Below, one piece after another: positions 45,418 through 56,761 of a DNA stretch of 64,000 bases. Where the stretch lies: the NCBI RefSeq assembly GCF_002999335.1, contig NW_020312303.1, positions 163,501 to 227,500 on the forward strand. The letters are read 5' to 3'. The notes beneath the pieces are model-generated. The model searched no databases, had not been told where the DNA came from, and saw only the letters and a list, made by a program, of their open reading frames with translations. The translations under genes were made by a program, and so were the position numbers. Every line of letters starts with the position of its first letter. Within the stretch, counting starts at the first letter, position 1. This stretch comes from Cyclospora cayetanensis (Eukaryota > Apicomplexa > Conoidasida > Eucoccidiorida > Eimeriidae).

Positions 45418-46949
45418 GGAAAGGCTTGAGGGCAAACTTAGAGAGAGTGGAGAGATGTCAAGTAGGAAAATCTATCAGTCGGTCGATACCTCGAGAAATG
45501 TGGAACATGGGTTCTCAGAAGTCACACCGTAAATGGCAAGCTGCTCTATCAGTGGCGTACATAGTGTCTACTCGAGGTGGGAGGCCAGGTGGTCGCAGGC
45601 TCTGTAGTAGTGACTTAGCGGCTGAATAGCCGTCGTGGTAGGGCTTCCAGATGGAATTCTGGAGATCTCAAGGCAGCATGAGCTGAACACCTGCGCATTT
45701 GCTTAAGAACAGGATAGCTAAGCTGGAAATGAGAGCTGTCAGATGTAGGGGCCAGGTCCATCGGGTTGCAGCACGCAGTCGAGAGTGAAAGAGCATGTAC
45801 TGCCGGAGAAACCTGCGCTCCTAAGCAGGTCTAAACAGGCACCCAGCAAGACGCTTTTTGTCGCGAAAAATTGAGCCCCACAATCCGGGATTTCAACATC
45901 ATAAAATAGCCAAACAAATTGAGTAGCTGGAGTGGTCGTAGCAAAAGCAGGCAGCCTGGCGAGCAAGACGGCCAACCCCGAAAACGGAGAACCCCCACAC
46001 GAGCTTCCAAGCGGTGAAGACTGCAAGACTCAAAGCTGCAATTAGGATCCCGCATCCATCACAGGTCAATCTTACGCTGACGCAAGTTCAGATAAAATGG
46101 TCACGAATTGCTAGCTTTAGTTTGCACTCGCTGTGAAGTGGATCTGGCATCCAGGGATGCGGCGCACAAGTGGAATCCGCCTGCTTTCTCGTTGGTGCCG
46201 TTCCTAAGACCCGCATTTACGAACAGGCAACAGGACGCACGAACTGGCAGGAGCACGGTACCAAAAGCGCCTTTTCATATCTTTTGGCCCTTGAGCTTTG
46301 TCCTTGACTTCCATCTTGGACCTGTGCACCAAGATCTTAATCTTGGGTTTGTCGCGTTGGCAGTCCAATGAAAGGATCGCATGCATCAAGCGCCGTGGAG
46401 GTCAAGGTGCTAGAAAACGCTAGGTAGCAGGTTGTGGCTTTCTCAGCAACCCCCGTATCATGTACGATGAGCGCGGCCGGGTCGGTTCTGTGCGCGATGC
46501 AGCCGAGACTCTACGCCGGTAGCTCAGGGGCGAACAAAGAGGAGACTGATATGAGATGAATCTTGCCTCTCTCGCTCATATACGTATTCCATTTTTAGCC
46601 AGGGAACCGCAGGAATTGGGAGTATTTTACAGACGCCGTCGCAGGCTGGCCAAGTTCTGCCCGTCCACCCCAAAATGGTGAGGAAATTTCTCGATTCAGC
46701 CAAAGCTGTGTTCCGCGGTACTAAAAGCCTTTACAGTATGAAGCGGAGACCAAGTGGCAGACAAAAGGCTCTTTGAAAAGCAAAAGGCGCAGTTTTCAGC
46801 CAGCCGTTTTAGGCGAAACTTAGTTTTGGGACCGAAGAAGGATAGAAGGTAGTTAGTTTGAAGCCCTGAACAAGATTGCTGCAAGCATAAGTTTTCCACG
46901 CTCTATCTTGGGAAGCAACTTGACAAACCACAGGAATTAAGTCTATTAT

Positions 46950-47300
46950 TCATTTGGCTTCCGAGATGCCTTCTACTCACTCTGTTGGCAGGCACACCAC
47001 GGGGTTCCACATTCGCATTCGCGAACTCCAGTTGACGTGTATGCCATTCAGACTTGTTAATGCTCCAGGCAAGTGCAGCCGCTATCCGTTTGTGATGTTT
47101 GTGAGCCTCTTGACGATGGCCGGATGGCTGTGTACATGACCCTCGTCTCAGTCTACAGCCAAAGCGCCAAACAGCACCCACAGCACCTACGGCGTGCTAT
47201 TCTGCTACTGCGGCACAACCAATGGTACACGAAGGAACGTGAGCGTTCAGCTGTCATGAAAACAATCGGCATCTGGGATTCCGTGTTTCGACTGTAGGAA
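46950..47300 (+). pseudogene. Reverse transcriptase remnant
   Basis: One frame gives CMPFRLVNAP, the family's MPFGLTNAP motif. The adjoining frame gives VYMTLVSVYS where VYLDDIxVYS is expected, then HPQHLRRAILLLRHNQWYTK, matching the HLxHLxxVFxxLRxxxLYxK helix. The catalytic YxDD is destroyed and the two parts are in different frames. Confidence 0.7.
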
Positions 47301-47429
47301 TTGAGCCACATCCTGAAACACATGAAGCAGTGTAGATGTGCCCTTTACCTTTACGCACCTGCACGGGCGTTGGGAAGCTCTACGGGGTTGCACCTGAGTT
47401 CCCAATATGTGGATCCTGGATTCGTTTGA

Positions 47430-47720
47430 ACTGTCGCTATTTTGACTGATACACTGAGAAGTACGCAGTCTTTGGACTGGACACGAGAGGATGATGCCAC
47501 AGCATGGACCATTGCCCGCGTCACAGTTTCTCCGGTATTTGAGCTGCCTTATTGCAACTGCTACATCCTCCTACTAAGCAAGCCTATTGACGCGGTTGTT
47601 ATTCCCTCTAAGCAGGCCATGTGTGTTGGGAAACGCCACTGCTTGTTTTGGCATCGCTTCACCGAGCTTTGCAGCGGCACCTCTTGCGGGAAAGGCAACT
47701 CTATGCTGTAGTGAGGCATG
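47430..47720 (+). pseudogene. RNase H-type domain remnant
   Basis: The translation SLDWTREDDATAWTIARVTV followed by SPVFELPYCNCYILLLSKPI aligns with the FxWTxExxxAFxxLKxxLxSxPVLxxPD block that starts the Ty3/gypsy RNase H. The DAS motif is not intact. Confidence 0.6.
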
Positions 47721-48329
47721 AACCATTGCCGGCACTATTTACATAGGCCTCATTATAATGTCTGGAACGACTAGCAGTCTTAAGTGCACAATTTGAAGAG
47801 TTTTCAAGGCTTTGATAATTTGGAGTGTGCTGGCTTGGGGTCCCGCTGCAGCACGTATGTACACTGCGATACAGCTAGGGCACTACCAAAGAGATCGCCG
47901 ACTCAGTATCTTGACGCCCCAGTGATCCGTTTTTGCATGCAACGCAGCGGCCTTTGTCTGTAATAATATAAGGTTTCTGTAAAATTTGCGTGCCTGTTAT
48001 GGTTTTGATACTCACGCCTCCGCTTCAGAGTGGCGAAAAGTTGGAGGACTGCCACGGTGGGGATGACCTGCTGTGGTTCAAAACAAATCGCGAACTCTGT
48101 CGCTCGCCGACTCCCACTTAGTTCGCAGCTCCTATTTGTGCAAAGCGCTTAAGCCTGCTTTTCATGTCTCAATACAATTTGCAACACAGTATTAAACTCT
48201 CACAGTTTTGGTGGCTTGGCGTGCGTCCCACAGCAGGGGTACCTGCAAGGTTTCGCCCAGATTGCCAGCAGCTGATAGATAGCGGTTCGCCTGAAATCGG
48301 CCTTCTGAAAAAGCTTCTGATTTCAGAGA

Positions 48330-48970
48330 GGATTTGAATCGAGCCGATTGTGGACTACATAGTTGGACTGCAAGAAGTCAAGGCTCAGGATGTTATCTGC
48401 GTCGTCGACACACCCAGTAAATAGGCCCATTGCATACCTTGTTCCATATCTGTCACAACGCAGAAATTCGCTCACTTATTGTTACTCATGTAAGGAATAT
48501 TAATAAATCTGGCAGGAGTAAGAAGAGGGATGCGAAGTGTGCTATTTGGTTTGGCATGGCTTTATGCGCCCCTACGCATTGACTTCAGTAAAATTGCAAC
48601 TGGGCTGAGGCCGATGGGCAGAGAGAGCGCACAAACAACACTCCTGCAGTATTTTCCGCACGTTGCTTGCAGCATTCCAATTGTTTGGCTTCAAGTTTTG
48701 GAGGGGCGTAATAAATATATAGTACAGCAGTACACTCTTCTACCCAATGTTCGCTGCATCCTTTGTCTAGGTGGGGAGGTCCCTCTTCGATGCAGGCCTG
48801 CACTTGGTGGTTAGGGGCCAGTGGCCTCGCGGGGTAGCAAAGGCATACAGAAAACAGCTGGATAATGCACTTAAATGCATATGCAAAACCCCATGGCGTT
48901 GGCAAGCGTGTGTGGAACTTGAAGATTTGGTCCAGGTGATTCGGCAGGCTCTACAAAGGCACACCAAGAG
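48330..48970 (+). pseudogene. Integrase core remnant
   Basis: DVICVVDTPSK, a stop, then AHCIP correspond to the DVIxVVVDRLSKxAHFIP segment. Downstream, ADGQRERTNNT corresponds to PQTDGQTERxNRT, and STVHSSTQ to xxVHSSTG. A final frame at 48835-48960 (AKAYRKQLDNALKCICKTPW) fits the region after the catalytic core. Stops interrupt all of it. Confidence 0.65.
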
Positions 48971-50084
48971 GTGACCGGACTACAAAGTTTGTTGTCAGTG
49001 GCTAGAAATATTTGCCTCCGTCTCACGAATTATCGGTGTTTCTAGCACTCTCGATTTCCCTAGAAGTTAAGGTGCCACAGAACTATTCGTATTGGCTTCA
49101 TGGAGATGCTTCGAAAGTCCCGAGTTATTGGTGCACTTTGTAATGCAGGAAAGTGATATGTGTGGAGGCAAATGATACATAGGACGCCGTGAGGGTGCTA
49201 GATTCTGTGACCATTGAGTGCTGCGAAGACACTAGAGGGGGTTCTAGTAAAAATGTGTTGGGGAGCGACAACTTCAGTGGTTGACCAAGGAGCAGTGACG
49301 GGCTCTGTTACCGCGGGGAGAATCTGCGATTCTGCTTCGTTAGAGGGACGGGTTGCCGTGTACAGGATTCCCTGCATTCCTCAGTAATTGTCCTTCCCCA
49401 ACACATGTTCTGCCTAAAGTAGCTACCACTATCTGTGGGTATTGCTGTAAACATTGCCGACTTTTGTTGTTAAGATGAGCTCTACACTCAAATTTAGGCG
49501 CAGCCACTCCCGGGAATGTTATAACCGCATTCTTCCGTATGCCTCCTCTGGGATGTTAAAGTTGACTATGCAAATGCACCGTCTGTATTTCAGTGCAGAT
49601 ACTGCCCTATTGAGCCTGGGGCTACTGCTAGATTACTCTTGATTTTGGTTCCCTTCGCATATTCTAGTTGTAATTTGTTTTCTCGCTGCAGGATGCTAGC
49701 GCAGTTTTAGTGCTCTAGCGACAGTAATCGACTATGCCGCAGAAATCGTGTTGATTTGGTTCCTTGATACCTAGGGAATAGAGTGCATGCGTTTCTTCCC
49801 CTTGAATTCGCTTTAACGGTTGATGCACGCACTTGCTTTCTACTCTGCGCTGTTTCGCGCTTCTGCCTGCTTGGGAAGCGAAGATGGTGGGGGAATTGTT
49901 TTGCTGCCTGCATGCAGTTGGTCTCAATATACTGATGCGGAACATCATGGGAAAAGACGTAGTGGGGTTAGCTGCGAATAAACACCAGGTGTTTTCAGCT
50001 AAGAACTGGTAAAGATTTGACAAGGTGCTTCGCTGCTTCATGTATCTTGTTGCAGAGTTGCGTTAGCTCGAGACAAGAAGATAC

Positions 50085-50400
50085 ACTGTTCTGTGCTTGT
50101 GGGCTGGAGGCTAGGTATGGCAAACATGTAAATGCTTGGCGTTAAAAGAGGGTGTGGCTGTGCGCCCTCAAGCTATCCTTCATCCCTCATCTCCGGATTT
50201 GTGAGGGTGCGGGAAGAGGAGTAAGGAGGTTGTTTTGCCAAGCAGTTAATACGCTTCAAATGAGTTTGGGTTGTGCCTGGGGTTAGGTGTCTCTGTGAGG
50301 AGAGCATTGATGTGGGAGAAGCGCGGCATGCTTTCTGGCAAGAGAAGCTATCTCTCCCTCGTGTACGGCGAATATATTGCCAACGAGTTAATGCACATGG
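50085..50400 (+). repeat. Candidate 3' LTR, strongly diverged
   Basis: It is the partner of the segment near 44750. The best match is CCGGATTTGTGAGGG onward to TTCAAATGAGTTTGGG, about 90 bp. The distance between the two segments (about 5.4 kb) is normal for a Ty3/gypsy element. Confidence 0.4.
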
Positions 50401-50450
50401 CAATCATTTTACGGAGTCCTTCACTTAACACTTGCAGCACCGCTGAACCT

Positions 50451-51480
50451 ACACACTATGCATTGTATCTCCAGGAAAAAAGACGCCAGCGGGATGCCAA
50501 GGGTAGCCGATTCTGGCTCCCAGCACCGAGACGCCTGTAACCGCGTCTGTGGACGCCTATTTGTGGCCGGATCTCATCAAGAATATCTTCTGATGTAAGT
50601 TACATGACTCGATACACCAGGCGCCCCGGTGGTCACTTGTATTGTAGGTTTGCGGCGCTGAAATTGATGCATTTACATCTCTATCATCAAGCTTCTCATG
50701 TACTAAAGCTTCCTAGCATGTAATATAGGCTCAGACATGCTTGCAAATGGCTGCAGAGTGAGAACGTGTGCAGCAACAACGGATCTTAATGTCGCTTGGA
50801 AGGACCACTGGTTGGAGGGCGGGAAAACTCTCGAAGAAAGCACGTATTCCTAAAGCCAAAAGTAGGTTTAAAGCAATGCAAACAGTTTTATCACTTTTAT
50901 GAAGGAGGAGGGCTGAATTTCTTGCGGCTTCAGGTGCAAGAGTGCCGCGGGTGCTGGCGACTCTAGTCCACTTAATACTGCACGCGCTAATAGGCTCGTG
51001 TGCGGGTGTGCAGGTCGCTATACGGGACGACGCAAGGGGAGTAATTGTTACAAAAGAGATAAATTAGCTTTATTTCAGCGTTAAAGGTTACAGGGGCGTC
51101 AAAATCATGGCGCACATGCACTACCATGTGAGCATCAGTGCAGCTGTTGCGGCCTGTTCCGTTCCTGCGAAAACTCATGAACACCAGGAGCCGCCCCTGC
51201 GGCTGCTGGATGGCAGCAGGAGTATCTGCGGCGTAACCTCTTTGCAATTTGAGGCTTCATTTTTGGCTTAGGCCGTGAATGAAGCGTGTTTCACATTTAA
51301 TTCCTCTCCTTTAGTGTCCAAGCGCCACTGCCTGAGCGCGCCGTGGACTTCCCGTGAATTCTGTCCGTGCTTTTGCTATTGCCGGCGCTGCTGCTGTGCA
51401 ACTAGCCCATTCCGCCTGCGATCTCTCATCATTTTTGCAGTGTATACATGTAAAAGCCGTTTGCCTATTCTTTAGCCGAA
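50451..51480. other. Region between the retroelement and the 85-residue membrane protein
   Basis: No gene is recognised. Base composition is like the retroelement. The last 150 bp before 51482 become pyrimidine-rich and are probably the 5' untranslated region of the next gene. Confidence 0.35.
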
Positions 51481-51481
51481 A

Positions 51482-51739
51482 ATGAGCGTCTGCGACAGCA
51501 TCTTGAACCGTCTGAAGTCGCTGGAGGTGCCGACCCCCCCGGGCGCAAACGATAAGACGCTCTACCTGATCCTGGGCGTCTTGAACTGTTTCTTATTCGG
51601 AGTCGGCATGATCATTATAGGCGTTATGACTGCAGACAATGCAAATCTCTTGATCGGCGTCTTGCAGCTTGTGCTGCCGTTCGTAGGCTGGGTTTGGGGC
51701 GTAGTATGGGGAATACTCATCATCTTGAAATCCCTATAA
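51482..51739 (+). CDS. Small integral membrane protein, 85 residues
   Basis: A single-exon frame starts at AAAATGAG, a good context, and encodes MSVCDSILNRLKSLEVPTPP followed by a short polar loop. Two long hydrophobic segments follow at about residues 27-49 (YLILGVLNCFLFGVGMIIIG) and 55-83 (LLIGVLQLVLPFVGWVWGVV). The Gly and Asn pattern resembles small tetraspan or TM2-like proteins of protists, but I cannot name the family. Codon use is regular and there is no low complexity, in contrast with neighbouring genes. The gene stands alone between the retroelement and the MCM9 gene. Confidence 0.75.
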   Translation: MSVCDSILNRLKSLEVPTPPGANDKTLYLILGVLNCFLFGVGMIIIGVMTADNANLLIGVLQLVLPFVGWVWGVVWGILIILKSL

Positions 51740-52845
51740 AGCTGGACGAAGCCGTCCACGCTGCACCTATGCATGCGTGTGCATGGGAGGGCCTCGTGTT
51801 GCATTGGCGAAACAACGACGCGAGTTTGCGCGTTATACATGTACACCGACCGACTCCCCTATGCCTTGACACAAAGGCGTTCAAGATACACCCGGCTGCG
51901 CCAGCAGCAGCCATCTTCACTCTCAGCCACCACCGGCCGTAGCAGCAAGGCTCTTTTGTTCGAAGCGCGCTTGCTCGTCGGCAGCGCTTTGAAACGCTGA
52001 GCCATGCGTGATATGTTTGCAAGCGTTCCCTCATCGGAAGGAAGTGCATCACTGCGAGGCGTTCTCTTTAGTGCTAGGCCAAGTGACAAGGCGTCTTCGC
52101 TTTCGCCGCAAAAAGCCAACGTTAAACACATCTCCTAAAGATAACTGCTTTCCTTTTTCTTTGATCTAAACGCGCGACACGTCCTTTCACGCAACAACCG
52201 GAAAACGTCTCTCCACGTGTTGGTATAGTACACCTATACTCGTCTCTGGGGTCTCTCCCCGGTTTAATATCGTGTTGAGCCGATTCAGGAGCACTTGAGG
52301 CTTATAGATGGCTTAACATATCCTCTTTTCCGCCGAAAAGCGGCCGGAAATGCCAACACCACGTCGAGGCATTCGCGCGAAAATTAAAATGTGAGCCAAC
52401 GACCTGCTATGTGAAGAATAATGGCCCTCTTTTCGGGCAGACACACGCCAGCATATACATCGATGCAGATACAATCCAAGAGACAGAGAGAGAGACAGAC
52501 AGAGAGAGACAAACAGAGAGAGTAGCAAGCTGTCCATAACGTTGGCGGAGGCAGCTCGCGCGTCACTTTGTAGCACCTCTGACAAAGTGCAGGATATTTA
52601 GGTTGTTTCGTAGTCGGTTAGGTCGGTACAGAAGACGCGAGGACGCCTTTAAGCTTGTTTGAAGTGGCTCTGGAATGCCTTTTGAGTGTGCGGGTGGGGG
52701 CAAACATAAGCCAAGAACGCTCGCGCGAGTCGCTACTATCTCTCGTAGAATAATAAGTAATTGGTAGGCACCAAGAATGTCGCTGCTGCCTGTGCGGTTG
52801 GGCTTGCAGCAGATTATGTCGCAGAGCCTTGTGAAAAAGATACAT
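51740..52845. other. Intergenic region between convergent genes
   Basis: Only a short (GAGACAGA)n run at about 52480-52525 stands out. No supported gene lies between the small membrane protein and the 3' end of the MCM9 gene. Confidence 0.4.
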
Positions 52846-55800
52846 CTACAGCACCTGTCCAGAGTGCCCCTTAGCCCATGGGCGGGGGGGTTTGGTGTTT
52901 CGAAGCTCGGAGAGACTCAAAGTTAGGAGTTGCTGGTGCTGCTCCGTCTGGCAGATTTGGATCTCGGCTGGTTTCCACGGTGGGTAGCTGTCAGCAGCAG
53001 CAGCAGGTGCAGCAGAACTGGACTGACACCACAAGTCTCGCTCCTGTTGCTGCGGCTGCGGCGGCTGCTGCTGCTGTCGCAGCTCTGGGGTGGATTGCGT
53101 GGGTAAAAGAACGAGCGGGATCTCTTCATCCGCTGCTGCATCCCCTGCAGCAGCAAGCGGCAGAGACACCCGCAGCGTTTGCAGCAGCAGCTCCTGCACG
53201 AGTTGATACTCTTTTTCGTCCTTTATTAGGCACTGCAGCGTGCACGATACCAGCGTGCTGCCGCTACATGGCGAGCTGAGCTGGCGTATGACGTGCTGGA
53301 CAGGTGCTGCATGCAGCGAGAGAAGTCCCCTTCGACTGTCTGCTGCTGCTGCTGCGCACTCAGACTGCAGCAGCAGCAGCTGCTGCTGCTGCTGCTGCTT
53401 CTGTGCTGCTCCCGGAACAACCTGTCGCCCTCCTAGAGCCATCTCCATTAGCCAAATTACAGCGACTGCATGCAACGCTCGCAGCGCAGCCGCAGAGAGG
53501 ACGCCGCGTGTTTCTGCGACGTTTGAAAGAGAGCCGTTGCCGCTGCATGAAAGAAGCAGCAGCAGCAGCAGGCTAAGCGTAAGCAGCAGCAGCAGCAGGC
53601 TAAGCGTAAGCAGCAGTAGCAGCAGACTAGGCGTAACCAGCAAGAGCAGCAGCAGACTAAGCGCAACAAGCAGCAAGAGCAGCAGCAGACTAAGCGTAAC
53701 CAGCAAGAGCAGCAGCAGACTAAGCGCAACAAGCAGCAAGAGCAGCAGCAGACTAGGCGTAAGCAGCAAGAGCAGCAGCAGACTAAGCGCAAGCAGCAAG
53801 AGCAGCAGCAGACTAAGCGGAACAAGCAGCAGCATGCATACACACGCCAGGCAGCAGCACACCTGCGTCTCTAAGCTGCGCTGTGTGTCTCGCCATCAGC
53901 CTCGCGTGCGCCTGTGTCAGTCGCAAGAGGCTTTCTAGAAATCTAGGAGTAAGCCCTCCCGCGGAGAGCAGTGGAGATCCAGCCGCAGCTGCCGTGGCAG
54001 CAGCAGCAGCAGCGCGCAGGGATGAATAATACAACCCAAGAAGCTGCTGCGCTCGCGTCGACAAGTCGGGGTGATACTGCTGCCGAACGTAGGCTAAATA
54101 CGCTTTGACCAGCGCAGTATTCCACGGCAGCAACAGAGATTCTGTCGTAGGTGTCTTTGTCGATCTTCTTAGAGATCTGCCTCCCTGCGCCGCAGCTCCT
54201 TGAGACGTTGCAAGCCCGTCTGTCGACGTCAACACTGCAGCATGCGCGTTATTGTAGTTGGTGTTGAGACTGCTGCCGCAGAGTGCTCCCGTTGTTGCCT
54301 GAGAACAGCCAACACACACACACACACACTGCATATGCATGGAGCCAGAGGCAGCAGCAGCAGCAGCTCCTGCCGCATTGGCAACACCGAGCGACTGACA
54401 ACAAGACACAAGGTGGAAGCAGCAGAAAGAGAGAGAGAGAAAAAGCCTGCTTTCCAGTCTCTGTCTGCAAGGAAGAGAAAGAGTCGAGAACGTCACAGCG
54501 GCAGCAGCAGAAAAAACTTGCTTGGAGGAGGAGAGCCTCTGCAACTTCCGGAGTTGTTGCAGCCGACTCGGGGAATAGCACGACAAGATCGAAGCGTGAA
54601 AGAAGCGGGGGAGAAAGTCGAGAAGCCACCAAAGGGCAGCCAATAGCAGATCCTAAGACCATGCCATCGTCGCTGCTGTAGGTAGAACTTGTCATTATCT
54701 TGGTGCTGGTGAAAGCCGTGCCTGCCAGATCCGCAGCTGCAGCGGCAACTGCGGCAGCCTCCGGTGTATCGACAGCCGCATGCGCTGCAGCAAACACGGA
54801 GCATCGACTCTTGAGTGTGCAGACCATCCCTGCCTGCAGCACAAAAGAAAAGAAAGAACGCGCAAGGCACAGCGCAAGGCGCAGTAGCCGACAGCAACAC
54901 AAAAAAGTCTGTCTCTTCCAAAAAAAAAGAGACAGAGACAGAGACACACGCAGCAGCAGCACTGGCTGCACTTGGGCAAGCCAAGGCTTCACCTGACCGC
55001 AAAGGCTTTTGAACGCGTGTTTTCACGCGCCGCTGCCTTTTTTTCAGCATTTGTCTGTCAGCTGCCTTTTTTTCAGCATTTGTCTGTCTTTTCGGTGCTC
55101 AACTTGCCTTAGCTACAGAGACACTCTGCTGCTCCATGGCTTCGAGGATCGTTTGCTGGATGTCTCGCTTTAACGCTCCCAAATCATCGAGGCAACAAAT
55201 GCCGCCATCAGCCAGCACCAATGCTCCGCCTTCTAGCCCCCACTCCCCTGCTGCCCCCTCCGAAGAAGAGTCTCTTACTGCCGCGCACGTCAATCCTGCT
55301 GCGCTACAGCCAAAGCCTGAGCAGTCAAATCAGCACCAGAGCAGCACCAACAGCTGCGAAAGACATTCCTGTGCGCTGTCTCTCGCTCTCTTTCTCCCTC
55401 TCTCTCGAGCGCGCCTCAGAGATGCAGGCATGCATACATAGAGGCTGAAAGAAAAAGCATCCGAATGCCTCTTTTTCTCTCTCTCTCTCTACATGTATAT
55501 ATATAGACACACTCGCATGCACTAGACATCTGCAAGCCGTAGATCCGCTGCACCAGAAGGCAGCTCGGCAGAAAGAAAACGTCAACAACACTGCTGCCCC
55601 CTGCTCCAGCAGCAGGAGGCGGCAAAAGGCAGCTACAACCACAGGCTTGGCGTCTCACACACACAGAGACATACAAATAGACATACACACATGAACACAT
55701 TCATACACACATAAACACATTCATACACACATAAACATATTCATGCACACATAAACACATATGTAGACACAGAAAAACATACATACACACATACACACAT

Positions 55801-56467
55801 AAACACATTCGTACAGACATACATACAGACATAGATACAGACATAGATACATACGGATTGAGGATCTTGGCTGGCGGGTGTTGTGTGTGCCTCACCTGAA
55901 GCTGATACGGCATGAGTAGAGAGTCTTGCAGCTGCACGCAGCAGCTGAGATTTGCCTGTTCCTGGATCGCCAAGGAGAAGTAGATGGATCGACTGGCGCT
56001 GCTGTTGCCTGCCGTTGCTGCTGTTAGTGCTCCGAGAAATAGCGCTATCATCTCCAGCATCCACTGCGCTGCTGCTGCCGCTGCGATGCTCCTGGTATCG
56101 TTCCCACCGCTTGGAACGACCGCCTTGGCATTTTGCTGATGCATCAGCATCAGCAGCAGCAGCTGCAGTGTCTGACCCTCCTGCAGCAGCAGCAACAAAG
56201 ACGCTCAGCAAGCAGCACAGCACCAGAGAGGCAGCCGTCGGCTCGCTACTTCCAGCAAGACTGCACGCAAGACTCCATGGATGCATGCAAGACTGCATGG
56301 ATGTATGCAAGACTGCAGTCTTGCATGCAGCAGCAGCGACAGCAGCAGCAGCACACCTAAGATGGCGAGAAGAACTGCCAAGATAGCCACAGGAATGCCT
56401 GTGAGATGAGGGCAAGCTGCAGCAACTAGCGCCTCGCGAACGCGCCACATATCCAGGCTGTTGCTGT

Positions 56468-56509
<42 letters not shown>

Positions 56510-56627
56510 GAGCAGCCTGCAGCAGCTGCCGGTGCAGAGCGCCAAGTTCGCGACTCCGAGGAGCCTCGTTGCAGTCGGAGAAGCGAATAAAACCCCACAG
56601 ACCGTCAAACAGCTCAGATACACTCAC

Positions 56628-56671
<44 letters not shown>

Positions 56672-56730
56672 CCACAGCAGTGACCTCCTCCCCCGCACAT
56701 GGCTTGAGAGCATCTTCAGATGCGCAAAGT

Positions 56731-56761
<31 letters not shown>

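Larger units (their letters stand above)
44600..50450 (+). mobile_element. Degenerate Ty3/gypsy LTR retroelement
   Basis: The remnants appear in canonical plus-strand order: a gag-like segment (45148-45417), the reverse-transcriptase palm (about 46960-47300), an RNase H-like tether (47440-47710) and an integrase core (about 48340-48970). Two diverged similar segments at either end may be LTRs. Every module is broken by stops and frame changes, so the element is dead. The order RT-RNase H-integrase is diagnostic of Ty3/gypsy rather than copia. The region lacks CAG tracts and microsatellites, unlike everything around it. Exact ends and target-site duplication are not identified. Confidence 0.75.
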
